Source: Eubacteriales bacterium
GTDB taxonomy: Bacteria; Bacillota; Clostridia; Oscillospirales; Butyricicoccaceae
Reading direction: 5' to 3'
Assembly (NCBI GenBank): GCA_030523305.1
Contig: JAUNIY010000013.1
Span: forward strand, 1 to 33,379
Length of the DNA: 33,379 nt
Numbering within the stretch: the first letter of the stretch is position 1; each line of letters begins with the position of its first letter. The notes under the pieces were generated by a model. It had not been told where the DNA came from, did not search any database, and saw only the letters and a program-made list of their open reading frames with translations. Of this stretch, positions 8,523-17,339 are shown one piece after another. The position numbers were made by a program, and so were the translations under genes.

Positions 8523-9689
8523 ATGGCTGATAAAAAAGATTATTATGAAGTGCTTGGCGTCAACAAAGGTGCGACAGACGATGAGATCAAAAGGTCGTAC
8601 CGGAAGCTGGCGAGAAAGTACCATCCTGATTTGAATAAAGGCAATGCGGAGGCCGCAGAAAAATTCAAAGAAATCGGCGAAGCCTATGAAGTTCTGTCCG
8701 ATAAGGAAAAGCGTGCACGCTATGACCAGTTTGGCTTTGCCGGCGTTGACCCGAACTACGGCGCCGGACAGGGCGGCGGTTTCAGCGGCAGCGGCTTTGG
8801 CTTCGAAGATGTCGATCTCGGCGATATTTTTGGCAGCTTCTTTGGCGGCGGCTTCGGCGGCGGCAGCACGCGCACCAACCGGGCAAATGCACCGCGCCAG
8901 GGCGAATCGATCCGCCGCACGGTCATGCTGAGCTTTGAAGAAGCTGCATTCGGCTGCGAAAAAGAAATCGAAGTGGACCGCGTGGAGCAGTGCACGGAAT
9001 GCGGTGGCACAGGCGCAGAAAAAGGCTATACGCCGGAGACCTGTTCCAATTGCCACGGCACCGGTACGGTGCAGCAGACCCAGCGCACTCCGTTCGGCGC
9101 GTTTTCCTCGACCGGCCCATGCCCGAATTGCCGCGGTACCGGCAAGATCATCAAAAAGCCGTGTAAAAAATGCCGCGGCACCGGCCAGGAACGCCGCACG
9201 CGCAAGTTGAGCGTCAAGATCCCGGCAGGCATCGACGACGGCCAGAGCGTAGCACTGCGCGGACAGGGCGGCGCAGGTGTCAACGGCGGCCCGGCAGGCG
9301 ATGTCATTGTCACCGTATCCATCCGTCCGCATCCGCTGTTCCAGCGCGATGGCTACGACGTATGGTGCGAAGTGCCGATTTCCTATGCGCAGGCATGCCT
9401 GGGCGATAAGCTGATTGTCCCAACCATCGACGGCAAGGTGGAATATACCATGCCAGCGGGCACACAACCGGGCACCGTATTCCGCATGCGCGGCAAGGGC
9501 ATCCAGGTAGTCAATGGACGCGGACGCGGCGACCAGTTTGTCAAGGTGACGCTGGAGGTACCGCAGAACCTATCGGATGCGCAAAAGGATTTGCTGCGTA
9601 AGCTGGAGGACAGCGATACGCCGCAAAACCATACGCAGCGCAAATCGTTCCGCGATAAAATGAAGGATTTGTTCGGCAAAAAAGAATAA
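8523..9689 (+). CDS. dnaJ: Chaperone protein DnaJ (Hsp40)
   Basis: 388 residues; ATG behind AGGAGGG. The J domain (1-70) has the HPD motif at 34-36. A Gly/Phe-rich region runs from 71 to about 115. Four CxxCxGxG zinc-binding repeats start at C157, C174, C200 and C214, with all eight cysteines present. The C-terminal substrate-binding domain includes [22 protein letters not shown]. DnaJ delivers clients to DnaK and stimulates its ATPase. It is 93 nt after dnaK with a strong hairpin in the gap, and is the last gene of the operon. Confidence 0.99.
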   Translation: MADKKDYYEVLGVNKGATDDEIKRSYRKLARKYHPDLNKGNAEAAEKFKEIGEAYEVLSDKEKRARYDQFGFAGVDPNYGAGQGGGFSGSGFGFEDVDLGDIFGSFFGGGFGGGSTRTNRANAPRQGESIRRTVMLSFEEAAFGCEKEIEVDRVEQCTECGGTGAEKGYTPETCSNCHGTGTVQQTQRTPFGAFSSTGPCPNCRGTGKIIKKPCKKCRGTGQERRTRKLSVKIPAGIDDGQSVALRGQGGAGVNGGPAGDVIVTVSIRPHPLFQRDGYDVWCEVPISYAQACLGDKLIVPTIDGKVEYTMPAGTQPGTVFRMRGKGIQVVNGRGRGDQFVKVTLEVPQNLSDAQKDLLRKLEDSDTPQNHTQRKSFRDKMKDLFGKKE

Positions 9690-9732
9690 ATCCCCACGAT
9701 TTCCCGATCAAAATCAAATATATTTTGACGCA

Positions 9733-9763
9733 AAAGCTGCTCTCTGGTTTAGAGGGCAGTTTT
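9733..9763 (+). terminator. Terminator of the heat-shock operon
   Basis: CTGCTCTCT (9737-9745), loop GGTTT, AGAGGGCAG (9751-9759), nine base pairs with one G-U, then TTTT. Confidence 0.8.
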
Positions 9764-9804
9764 CGTATTTTGGCAGATGTGCCTGAAAAAGGGCGAACGG
9801 ATTT

Positions 9805-9847
9805 GGACAATTTGCGAATTGCCCGCTGTGAAAACGCGGTATATACT
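9805..9847 (+). promoter_or_regulatory. Promoter of the lacI-type gene with an overlapping palindrome
   Basis: TTGCCC (9819-9824), 17-nt spacer, TATACT (9842-9847). An imperfect palindrome around CAATT-TGCG-AATTG (9808-9821, extending to 9805-9824 with one mismatch) covers the -35. This placement fits repressor autoregulation. Its sequence differs from the palindrome at 10978-10999, so it may serve another protein. Confidence 0.55.
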
Positions 9848-9871
9848 AAGGCACAGAAGGGTGAATAGCAT

Positions 9872-10924
9872 ATGCGGGCAACCATCAAGACAATTGCAGA
9901 ATTGGCCGGGGTTTCCAAATCTACCGTTGACCGGGCCCTGAAGGGCCAAGCCGGTGTTCATCCGGATACGCGGGAGCGGATTTTAAAGGCCGCGGAGCAA
10001 TGCGGTTATCAGATCAATGTCGCTGGCCGCGCGTTGCGGCGGCAGCGTTCCCCTTTGCGGATTGCGGTCGTGTTTTGCTGGCGTCGTGTGTTTGACTGCC
10101 AGATTCGGGACGGCATCCGAGCGGCAGAACGTGAGTTTGGAACGCTGGGTATCCAGCTGGACTTTTTTGATTTGCAGACTGGCGACTGGGAAGAGCAGCT
10201 TCGCGTTTTGCAGTCCCTCCGTTCGGACGGTGTGCACGGTATCATTCTAAAAGCTGTGGATCACCCCGAGATTGTGAAAATGGTCGATGAATTGGAGCGG
10301 AGCGGGATCAAAATCGCGACGATCAGCACGGATTTGCCGCAGTCGCATCGCACATATTTTGTCGGGCAGAATTATAATCAGGCTGGGCGGGTTGCCGGTA
10401 GCTTGATGGAAATGTTGTTAGGCAAAAATGGGAACGTTACCATCTTGCAGGAGAGCACAGAATACCAGGTATATTGGGAACGGGAAGCCGGATTTGTTCA
10501 ATATTTCCACGAACAAAACAGCCGGATCACGTTACAAACCGTGCTGTGCAAGGAAGAAATGTCGCCACAAAATTATCCGCAAATATTGGATTATTTGCGT
10601 CATACCCCCGATATTGACGGCATATTTTGCACAGGGTTCAGCTATTTATACGCTGCACAGGCATTGCTGGACACCGGGCGCACCGGCATCCGATTGATCG
10701 GATACGACGTGTATACCGACACGGTCCCGTTGATGAAAAAACACGCGTTGGATTTTGTCATCACGCAAAACCCGTTCCGGCAGGGGTATGAAGGAATCAG
10801 TGGTCTATTCCATCGCCTGGTCTCCAACACATCATATTCCAGCAATACCGTATATACACCAGTTACCACGTTTAACTATGAGGCGCTGGAAGGTATGCAG
10901 CCGGAAATGTTATCTCAACTTTAA
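9872..10924 (+). CDS. LacI-family transcriptional regulator
   Basis: 350 residues; ATG behind AGGGTG. Residues 4-55 form the LacI helix-turn-helix and hinge: TIKTIAELAGVSKSTVDRAL, then GVHPDTRERILKAAEQCGYQ. The rest is a periplasmic-binding-protein-like sensor domain. It contains VHGIILKAVDHPEI, STDLPQSHRTYFVGQNYNQAG and a C-terminal RLIGYDVYTDTVPLMKKHALDFVITQNPFRQGYEG, typical of sugar- or polyol-sensing members. It lies directly upstream of a dehydrogenase/oxidoreductase pair, with a terminator and a perfect LacI-type palindrome in between. Local repression of that pair is a strong inference. The effector is unknown. Confidence 0.95.
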   Translation: MRATIKTIAELAGVSKSTVDRALKGQAGVHPDTRERILKAAEQCGYQINVAGRALRRQRSPLRIAVVFCWRRVFDCQIRDGIRAAEREFGTLGIQLDFFDLQTGDWEEQLRVLQSLRSDGVHGIILKAVDHPEIVKMVDELERSGIKIATISTDLPQSHRTYFVGQNYNQAGRVAGSLMEMLLGKNGNVTILQESTEYQVYWEREAGFVQYFHEQNSRITLQTVLCKEEMSPQNYPQILDYLRHTPDIDGIFCTGFSYLYAAQALLDTGRTGIRLIGYDVYTDTVPLMKKHALDFVITQNPFRQGYEGISGLFHRLVSNTSYSSNTVYTPVTTFNYEALEGMQPEMLSQL

Positions 10925-10946
10925 AAAAATCTATTGAGCCAACATC

Positions 10947-10970
10947 CCTCCGCGCAGGCGGAGGTTGTTT
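10947..10970 (+). terminator. Terminator after the lacI-type gene
   Basis: CCTCCGC (10947-10953), loop GCAG, GCGGAGG (10958-10964), then TTGTTT. The T-run is short, so read-through is possible. Confidence 0.6.
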
Positions 10971-10977
10971 GATAAGA

Positions 10978-10999
10978 AAAATGGGAACGTTCCCATTTT
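10978..10999. promoter_or_regulatory. Perfect 22-bp palindrome, LacI-type operator
   Basis: The core TGGGAACGTTCCCA is flanked by AAAA and TTTT, giving 11-bp perfect arms around a central CG. A central CpG in an even-length palindrome is the hallmark of LacI/GalR-family operators (compare cre-like TGNAANCGNTNNCA). It lies 48 nt before the dehydrogenase start and after the regulator gene. No clean -35/-10 pair was found beside it. Confidence 0.8.
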
Positions 11000-11046
11000 A
11001 AAAACAAAGGATCTTTCCATGGAAATGTACGAAAGGATGTGCAACA

Positions 11047-12084
11047 ATGAAACAAGCAACGATGCAAGCGGCTGTATTCATCGGCAACGGAATCTTGGAG
11101 CTGCAAGAAGTAGAGATACCCAAAATAACAGCTCCCAACGATGTTTTGTTACGTGTGGAAGCCGCTGGGATCTGCGGCAGCGATTTGCATATTTTGCATG
11201 TACCGCAGGGACAGCGCGGCGACCCGGGAACGATTATGGGGCATGAATTTGTAGCCATTGTCGAGCAAACCGGGGAAGCGGTAACCAGTGTACAGATCGG
11301 AGACCGCGTAACGGTAGAGCCCAATATCCCGTGCGGTATTTGCCCGGAGTGCCGCAGTGGACACACCAACTTATGCCGCAGCGCGAGCAACATCGGGCAA
11401 TGGCGCAACGGCGGCTTTGCAGAATACTGCGTTGTCCCGGAGACCCAGGTCCATGCAATCTCTAAATCAATCCCAGCACGGCGCGCTGCGTTAGCGGAGC
11501 CGGTCGCATGTGTGATGAACGGCATGATGCGGTTGAATCCACAGCCGTATGAGACGGTTGTTTTATTTGGCAGCGGCCCAATCGGTTTGATTTTCCTACG
11601 CCTTTTGAAATTATATGGCGTACGCAATGTTGCGGTTTGTGAAATGATAGAATCCCGCCGCATGGAAGCGCAAAAGCTTGGCGCAGATCTGGTATTGGAT
11701 TCCTCGCGCGCAGGCTGGCAGCAAACGCTCATCGAACAGTGGGGCGTGGGGCCGGATATCGTCATCGACGCAGTCGGCGCCGGACCGGTGTTGGAACAAG
11801 CAATCGATGTGGTTCAATTTGGCGGACGGATTTTGATCTTTGGACAAAATCTGACGCAGCAATCTACTATCCGGCCGGGAGACATCAACCGCAAGGAACT
11901 GACCGTGCTGTCTGCCCTGGCTGTGCATCACAGCTTCCCGCCCGCCATTTCCATTCTGGAAAATCCAGATTCCGGCTTGGAACAAATCATCACGCACGAG
12001 CTTCCGCTCCGTGAGATCAACAAAGGCATCGAATGGATGCGGTCTCGTCAGGCAGGTAAGGTTATCATTTATCCAGGAAAGTGA
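11047..12084 (+). CDS. Zinc-dependent alcohol/polyol dehydrogenase (medium-chain family)
   Basis: 345 residues; ATG behind AAGGATG. Catalytic zinc residues are C43 (GICGSD), H66-E67 (GHE) and E151. Structural zinc cysteines are C96, C99, C102 and C110. The NAD(P)-binding fold has GSGPIG at 175-180. This is the layout of sorbitol, threonine and galactitol-1-phosphate dehydrogenases, and the exact substrate cannot be told. It is followed after only 9 nt by a Gfo/Idh/MocA oxidoreductase. Both sit behind a LacI-type operator, which suggests inducible catabolism of a sugar, polyol or sugar acid by successive oxidations. Confidence 0.93.
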   Translation: MKQATMQAAVFIGNGILELQEVEIPKITAPNDVLLRVEAAGICGSDLHILHVPQGQRGDPGTIMGHEFVAIVEQTGEAVTSVQIGDRVTVEPNIPCGICPECRSGHTNLCRSASNIGQWRNGGFAEYCVVPETQVHAISKSIPARRAALAEPVACVMNGMMRLNPQPYETVVLFGSGPIGLIFLRLLKLYGVRNVAVCEMIESRRMEAQKLGADLVLDSSRAGWQQTLIEQWGVGPDIVIDAVGAGPVLEQAIDVVQFGGRILIFGQNLTQQSTIRPGDINRKELTVLSALAVHHSFPPAISILENPDSGLEQIITHELPLREINKGIEWMRSRQAGKVIIYPGK

Positions 12085-12093
12085 GGAACATAT

Positions 12094-13278
12094 ATGGAAC
12101 GCAAATTGAGATTTGGTATGGTTGGCGGCGGCAACGGCGGCAACATCGGCAACAGCCATCGGCGCGGCGCAGCGATGGACAACATGGCAGTGCTGTCCGC
12201 AGGTTGCTTTACACGCAATTGGGAGCGCAATGTGGAAGACGGTACGTTTTGGGGCGTGCCGGAGGATCGGATTTATTCCAACTACCAAGAGATGGCGGAA
12301 AAGGAATCCCAACGCGAAGACGGGATCGATTTTGTATCAATTGTCACGCCGAACCATACCCACTACAGTGTTGCCAAATGCTTTTTGGAGCATGGAATCC
12401 ATGTCATTTGTGAAAAGCCCTTTACGCTCAGCATCGAACAAGCGGAGGAACTGAAGCGGATTGCAGCGGAGCATGACGCTGAGGTCGGCGTTACCTATAC
12501 GTACGCGCATTATCCAGTCCTCCGTGAATGCCGGCATCTGATCCAGACCGGTGCCATCGGAAAAATCATCGATGTCGTCGCACTCTATCCGCAGGATTGG
12601 CTGTTGCTCAGCTTGAACAGCGACAAGGAAAGCTATGCAGATTGGATTGTCGATCCAACGTTTTCGGGCAATTCCAATGCAACGGCTGCAACCGGCGTCC
12701 ATCTGTATTATCTGATCCACTCGATGACTGGGCTGAATTTGGACGCAGTGCTGGCCGATTTTGGTTACTATCCGGAAAACGCCCCGCTCGAATGCATTTC
12801 ACGCGTATTGATGCGGTTTGACAACGGATCGCATGGCATGAGCTGGACCAGCAGCGTCGCATCCGGCCATGATTGCACAGTCGATTTAAAAATTTATGGC
12901 GAAAAGGGCGCGATCGAATGGTCGCATAACGACCCGCTGCATCTTCGTGTGGCTCCGGTAGGACAGCCGGTGCAGATCATGTGTGCAAACAGGGATTACC
13001 TTTGTGAAGAGAGCCGGGCAATTTCCCGCATTGCCGCCGGGCATCCAGAAGGATTTTACGAAGCGTTTGCCAACATCTATCATGAATTTTGCCGCCACCT
13101 GCTGGACAAAAAGAACGGCACATGCCATGACAGCCGGGATTATTTTTATCCACATTTGCAGGACGGCATTGACGGTGTCCGATATGTGCAAGCCTGCGTG
13201 GAAAGCCAGAAACGCGGAAATGTCTGGGTTTGCCTAAAGGATGCCAGCGACGAAGCATCCCGCATCGCACATACATGA
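12094..13278 (+). CDS. Gfo/Idh/MocA-family oxidoreductase
   Basis: 394 residues; ATG behind GTGAGG. The N-terminal Rossmann domain starts LRFGMVGGGNGGNIG (5-19). The family motif EKP has K108, preceded by DFVSIVTPNHTHYSVAKCFLEHGIHVIC. The C-terminal domain shows TGVHLYYLIHSM, with the usual catalytic-type His, and ends RYVQACVESQKRGNVWVCL. Members oxidise or reduce sugars, inositols or sugar acids using NAD(P). Length is near the upper end for the family. It is co-transcribed with the upstream dehydrogenase (9-nt gap), so the two enzymes probably act in one pathway under the LacI regulator. Confidence 0.92.
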   Translation: MERKLRFGMVGGGNGGNIGNSHRRGAAMDNMAVLSAGCFTRNWERNVEDGTFWGVPEDRIYSNYQEMAEKESQREDGIDFVSIVTPNHTHYSVAKCFLEHGIHVICEKPFTLSIEQAEELKRIAAEHDAEVGVTYTYAHYPVLRECRHLIQTGAIGKIIDVVALYPQDWLLLSLNSDKESYADWIVDPTFSGNSNATAATGVHLYYLIHSMTGLNLDAVLADFGYYPENAPLECISRVLMRFDNGSHGMSWTSSVASGHDCTVDLKIYGEKGAIEWSHNDPLHLRVAPVGQPVQIMCANRDYLCEESRAISRIAAGHPEGFYEAFANIYHEFCRHLLDKKNGTCHDSRDYFYPHLQDGIDGVRYVQACVESQKRGNVWVCLKDASDEASRIAHT

Positions 13279-13340
13279 TGGGATGACGCATGCGCAACAT
13301 CCCACCTGCCAGATAAACCAGTAGCCCTGTCGTACGAAAG

Positions 13341-13384
13341 ACCGCGGAGCCAAGGCCATACAGCCTGAACTCTGCGGTTTTTTC
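13341..13384. terminator. Terminator between convergent genes
   Basis: ACCGCGGAG (13341-13349) pairs with CTCTGCGGT (13370-13378), with an inner AGGC/GCCT helix in the loop, followed by TTTTTT on the plus strand. Confidence 0.8.
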
Positions 13385-13446
13385 TTCACAAACAAAAGCT
13401 TGCAACCCACAAGATACAGGCTGCAAGCACAGTTGATAAGAGGGAA

Positions 13447-15270
13447 TTATGCGTCACCATCTATAGACGGCCCGTCCTGCATCAGCTGTTCCATTTCGGT
13501 AATCAGCTCGTCGAACAGCTGCAAGGCCTCGGTAATCGGCTGTGTTGTTGCCATATCGACGCCTGCGCCGCGCAGCAGCGCAATCGGATCCTTGGAACAG
13601 CCGCCAGACAGGAAGGTTAGATAATCCTGCACAGCGGGCGCACCCTCCTTCAGGATGCGGCGAGATAAGGCGATCGCCGCGGAATAGCCGGTTGCATATT
13701 GATACACATAATAATTGTAATAAAAATGCGGGATACGCGCCCATTCCAAATCAATTTCCGCATCGATGACGATACCATCGCCAAAATACTGCCGGTTCAG
13801 CTCGTGATACAGTGCATTGAGCGACTCCGCGGTCAGGCTTTCCCCGCTTTCGTTGCGGCGGTTGATTTCCAGCTCAAATTCCGCAAACATGGTCTGGCGG
13901 TACAACGTTGTGCGGAACTGCTCGAGGAAATAATTGATAAGGTACGCGCGGCGGCGTTTGTCCGTGGTGTTTGCCAGCAGGTATTCCATCAGCAGCGCTT
14001 CATTGCAGGTGGATGCCACTTCTGCGACAAAAATGCTGTAGTTGGAATAGGTCACCGGCTGGGTCTTGTTGGACAGATACGAATGGATGGCGTGGCCCAT
14101 TTCATGCGCCAGCGTAAACATACTGTCCAGCGTGCCGGAATAGTTCAGCAGGACATATGGATGCGCACGCAGACCAGCGGAATATGCGCCGGAGCACTTG
14201 CCGACGTTTTCATATACGTCGATCCAACGGTTGTCAAAGCCTTCTTGTAATATCGCGCGGTACGCGTCGCCCATCGGGGCAAGCGCCTTGTAAACCGTTT
14301 CCTTTGCTTCTTCAAATGGGATCGTGACATCCACATCACCGACAATCGGCGTATACAGATCGTACATGTGCAGCTCATCCAGACCGAGCAGCTGCTTGCG
14401 CAGCGCGACATACCGGTACATCGGCGCCATATTCTCATGCACGGCTTGGATTAAGTTGGTGTAAACCTCGGTCGGGATCTCATTCCCATCCAACGCAGCG
14501 TGTAAGGTAGAAGCATAGTGGCGCGCATCGGCGCGGAATTTGAGCTGCTTGGTCTGCGCGGACAGGATCGCAGCCGCCGTATTGCGGAACTGGCCATAGA
14601 CGCTGTACAACGCCGTGAAGGCAGACTTGCGCAGCGTCCGGTCCTGACTGTGCATCAGCGGAATATACGTGCCGTGGGTTACGGTATGCGCGTTGCCGTC
14701 CTTGTCCACAGCATCCGGGAATTTCAGGTCGGCATCGGCAAACACAGAATAAATCTGATCCGGGGCCTGGCTCATCTCCCCTGCTGCGGCCAGCAGTTTT
14801 TCTTCTGCATCCGACAGGATATGCTCCCGTTTGTCACGGATACGGGTGATATACAAGCGGTATTCTTCGAGGGCCGGTTCCTCCTGATAGAAGCGATCCA
14901 GCGTTTCATTTGGGATCGCCAGCAGCTCCGGCGTTTCAAATGAACCAGCCGCATCGGTCGCTACCATGACGGCCATCGCCCGTGAGGTCATCCCCTGATA
15001 CAGCGAATTGGCGGTATCTTCGTCGCTTCTGCGCTGCGCATAGCCATACAATGCGTCAAATAACACGCTGATTTCATTGCTCAGCTGGAAAAATGCCAGC
15101 AAGGTTTTGGCGCTTTCCCCCAGCTTACCCTTGTATGCGGCAAGCTGCTGTGGGAAGCTGCGCGCCTTTTCCAGGTCGTTTTCCCACAGGCTGTCGGAAG
15201 CATAGACATCCTCCAACGCCCATGTGTATTGTGGGTCCACCTCACTGCGGACCGGGATTTTCTTTTCCAT
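13447..15270 (-). CDS. pepF: Oligoendopeptidase F (M3B peptidase)
   Basis: 607 residues; ATG behind AGGAGG. The zinc motif is HEMGH (389-393), and the third ligand E417 lies in FVAEVAS, at the spacing usual for family M3. Other PepF features are GYAQRRSDEDTAN, TYIPLMHSQDR, GDVDVTIPFEEA, GKCSGAYSAG and the C-terminal YQYATGYSAAIALSRRIL. PepF hydrolyses oligopeptides of roughly 7 to 17 residues in the cytosol; no signal peptide is present here. Length is typical (about 600). It is a single-gene unit on the minus strand. Confidence 0.96.
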   Translation of the reverse strand: MEKKIPVRSEVDPQYTWALEDVYASDSLWENDLEKARSFPQQLAAYKGKLGESAKTLLAFFQLSNEISVLFDALYGYAQRRSDEDTANSLYQGMTSRAMAVMVATDAAGSFETPELLAIPNETLDRFYQEEPALEEYRLYITRIRDKREHILSDAEEKLLAAAGEMSQAPDQIYSVFADADLKFPDAVDKDGNAHTVTHGTYIPLMHSQDRTLRKSAFTALYSVYGQFRNTAAAILSAQTKQLKFRADARHYASTLHAALDGNEIPTEVYTNLIQAVHENMAPMYRYVALRKQLLGLDELHMYDLYTPIVGDVDVTIPFEEAKETVYKALAPMGDAYRAILQEGFDNRWIDVYENVGKCSGAYSAGLRAHPYVLLNYSGTLDSMFTLAHEMGHAIHSYLSNKTQPVTYSNYSIFVAEVASTCNEALLMEYLLANTTDKRRRAYLINYFLEQFRTTLYRQTMFAEFELEINRRNESGESLTAESLNALYHELNRQYFGDGIVIDAEIDLEWARIPHFYYNYYVYQYATGYSAAIALSRRILKEGAPAVQDYLTFLSGGCSKDPIALLRGAGVDMATTQPITEALQLFDELITEMEQLMQDGPSIDGDA

Positions 15271-15313
15271 ATGACAGGTATCCTCCTGTGTTGTATTCTA
15301 TGATATGGTAATA

Positions 15314-15332
15314 GTATACCACGGAGGTATAC
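15314..15332 (-). promoter_or_regulatory. Inverted repeat over the likely pepF -10 box
   Basis: GTATACC-ACGGA-GGTATAC, perfect 7-bp arms. On the minus strand its right arm contains TATACT (15318-15313), a plausible -10 for pepF with only a T-rich, weak -35. An operator is possible. Confidence 0.4.
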
Positions 15333-15494
15333 GAGAAAAAAGGAAGAAAATATAAATTTTTTTGCCAAACACGTAACATTCTTAGCATTTTGACTACGTA
15401 GCGCTGATGTCCATACACCTCGCGCCAATCCTATACTGCTGAAACAATCCCGGTTAAGATGAAGGTTACTGCCAAAGGCCGTATTTTGCACAAG

Positions 15495-15528
15495 GCAAAA
15501 CGGGCACAGCCTACCGCCGTGCCCGTTT
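15495..15528 (-). terminator. Terminator after the GLUG/SLH protein gene
   Basis: On the minus strand a 10-bp stem (15528-15519 with 15507-15498) around an 11-nt loop is followed by TTTTGCCTT. The short T-run makes it moderate in strength. The rest of the 15271-15544 gap holds no recognisable gene. Confidence 0.65.
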
Positions 15529-15544
15529 GCTATGCCCTCGTTAT

Positions 15545-17164
15545 TCACTCGGCTTCCAACGCTGTATACTTGGTCAGCATCGTAGCCGCTTCCGCGCGGG
15601 TTGCCGTATCCTTCGGCGCAATTGCAAGCGTTCCGTTGCTCTGCGATCTGCCGCTGATGATACCGTTGCTGACAGCCCAGGTCACCGCATTCCGTGCCCA
15701 GCCGGAAACCCGCGCCGCATCGCTAAACTTGCTCAGCGAACCGCTGTAGGAATCCGGCGTATTGCCGTCGTAATAATAGCTGTACAGGAACTGTGCAAAC
15801 TGTTCCCGCGTGACCGGATCCTGCGGGCCGAATTTGTCGTTTCCATATCCTGCGGCATAGCCGTTTTTGCTTGCCCATTGTACAGCATCATAATACCACG
15901 AACTGGACTTAACATCGGTAAATGCCGCAGCTTCCTGCGTATCATTCGGCCTGCCGGATTTATTATACAGCATCTGTACGACCATGCTGCGTGTAATTGT
16001 GATCTTCGGCTCAAACGTCGTCGTGCTGGTACCTGTCATCAGGTTTTCATCATATGCCTGCTTGACCGGGTCGTAAAACCAGTCGCGCAAGCTGACGTCG
16101 GTAAACGTATCCTCCGTCATATTGCGTGCGGTAGGAAGCACCGTTTGCTCCAGGTACGGATACGAATCGTCCTGTTTCCAGCTGACATACGCCATACCGT
16201 CGGTCTGTGCGGCTGTCCATGCGTTGAGCGCATCGACAACCCGGGAATACGATTGCCCGTCCACCGTGATTGCACTGCTCAAAACAGCGGCGGTATCTGC
16301 AAACGTAACGGCGGTTGCCGCGTTGGTTCCCATCGTCCGGTTGCTGTTCAGCGTGTCGTTTTTCACGGAATAGCAATAGCTCAGTGTCCGGCTTCCGGCG
16401 CCGCCCGCCATAAGGTAACCCTGGATCTCGCCGATATTCAGGCAGTTGGCAATGTCTGCATTGGTCGTGCCGCCAGCCATGCCGCCGACCAGCGTACCGC
16501 CTTCGATGTTGCCGCGGTTCATACAGTTATAGATTTTGCCGTTGCTGTACACATCGCCGACGATACCGCCGGAGCAGCGCGGGCTGTAGCAATCGCTGCT
16601 GTTTGTGCAGTTATACACATGCGACGCGTCGGTCCAGCCGACAATGCCGCCGGAGCGCGTATTGGTCGTGTACACATCATTGCCCAACGAATAGCAGTTG
16701 CTGACAACAGAGTCTTTTTTCGCATAGCCTACGATCGCACCGACGTGGCTGTTCGCATAAAAATAGCTGTCTTTCACCGTAACGTTGTACACAGTTGCAT
16801 TAGATACAACGCCAAATAACCCCTGGTAAGTGCTGTCGTTTTTTACATACAGGCCGGAAACCGTATGCCCCTTGCCGTCAAACGTCCCGGTAAACGGATG
16901 GGCCTCCGTGCCGATCGGCGTCCATTGCTGAAATTCCCCGCTGTTCAGCGTGCCATCCGCTCCGATGACATCACCATTGAGCGTAATATCCGCTTCCAGC
17001 ACAACCTTGGCATAGGATTTGCCGCTGTTGATGTCCTCTGCAAGCTGCATCAGATCGTCGACATTGCGGACGTTGTACGTTGCGTTCCCTGCGGCCTGCG
17101 CGCCAACCATACAGGAAAGCATACACGCGAATGCCAACGCACATGCAATCAGTCGTTTTTTCAT
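15545..17164 (-). CDS. Secreted GLUG-repeat protein with three S-layer homology domains
   Basis: 539 residues from ATG 17164, behind AAAGGAG; an in-frame start six codons earlier is less likely. A signal peptide covers 1-24 (KKR, then a hydrophobic stretch, cleavage after AQA). The middle part repeats GLUG-like units: VGAIVGYAKKDSVVSNCYSLG, GGIVGWTDASHVYNCTN, GGIVGDVYSNGKIYNCMNRG and GGMAGGTTNADIANCLNIG. These are expected to stack as a beta-solenoid, as in adhesin-type proteins. The last 195 residues contain three SLH domains (FTDVSLRDWFYDPVKQA, FTDVKSSSWYYDAVQWA, FSDAARVSGWARNAVTWA), which bind pyruvylated cell-wall polymer. A surface adhesin or structural protein is inferred. Regularly spaced cysteines in the repeats are unusual for an exported protein. 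Confidence 0.9.
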   Translation of the reverse strand: MKKRLIACALAFACMLSCMVGAQAAGNATYNVRNVDDLMQLAEDINSGKSYAKVVLEADITLNGDVIGADGTLNSGEFQQWTPIGTEAHPFTGTFDGKGHTVSGLYVKNDSTYQGLFGVVSNATVYNVTVKDSYFYANSHVGAIVGYAKKDSVVSNCYSLGNDVYTTNTRSGGIVGWTDASHVYNCTNSSDCYSPRCSGGIVGDVYSNGKIYNCMNRGNIEGGTLVGGMAGGTTNADIANCLNIGEIQGYLMAGGAGSRTLSYCYSVKNDTLNSNRTMGTNAATAVTFADTAAVLSSAITVDGQSYSRVVDALNAWTAAQTDGMAYVSWKQDDSYPYLEQTVLPTARNMTEDTFTDVSLRDWFYDPVKQAYDENLMTGTSTTTFEPKITITRSMVVQMLYNKSGRPNDTQEAAAFTDVKSSSWYYDAVQWASKNGYAAGYGNDKFGPQDPVTREQFAQFLYSYYYDGNTPDSYSGSLSKFSDAARVSGWARNAVTWAVSNGIISGRSQSNGTLAIAPKDTATRAEAATMLTKYTALEAE

Positions 17165-17188
17165 AAAATTCTCCTTTCTCATCTATGT

Positions 17189-17241
17189 AACAATCCATAT
17201 TGTTCCAAGAATAGGATAGCATATTTTTTGTATATTTTCAA
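17189..17241 (-). promoter_or_regulatory. Promoter of the GLUG/SLH gene with an inverted repeat at the start site
   Basis: On the minus strand TTGAAA (17241-17236), 17-nt spacer, TATCCT (17218-17213), with TG one nt before the -10. AACAAT-CCAT-ATTGTT (17189-17204) lies at and just after the predicted start site, where a repressor or an mRNA hairpin could act. Confidence 0.7.
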
Positions 17242-17308
17242 CAAGGAAATCTACACTTCACCCCTTAACACCGTCAAAATGTGCAATGATACATCAAAAT
17301 CGGCATCA

Positions 17309-17335
17309 AAAAAAGCCGGAAATTCCGGCTTTTTG
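17309..17335 (-). terminator. Terminator after the acyltransferase gene
   Basis: AAAAAGCCGGAA (17310-17321), one central A, TTCCGGCTTTTT (17323-17334). It is perfectly symmetric with T-runs on both strands. It ends the transcript carrying panD and the acyltransferase. Confidence 0.85.
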
Positions 17336-17339
17336 ATAT

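Noticed and set aside
10925..11046. Core promoter for the dehydrogenase gene
   Set aside because: TTGATA at 10969 has no -10 match at 16-18 nt spacing. The promoter may be cryptic or activator-dependent, so only the operator is annotated.
13399..15303. Plus-strand frames across pepF
   Set aside because: Shadows of the 607-codon peptidase with its HEMGH motif.
15527..16819. Plus-strand open frame of 430 codons
   Set aside because: It mirrors the GLUG/SLH gene, which has a signal peptide, repeats, SLH domains and a promoter. The plus-strand frame has none of these.
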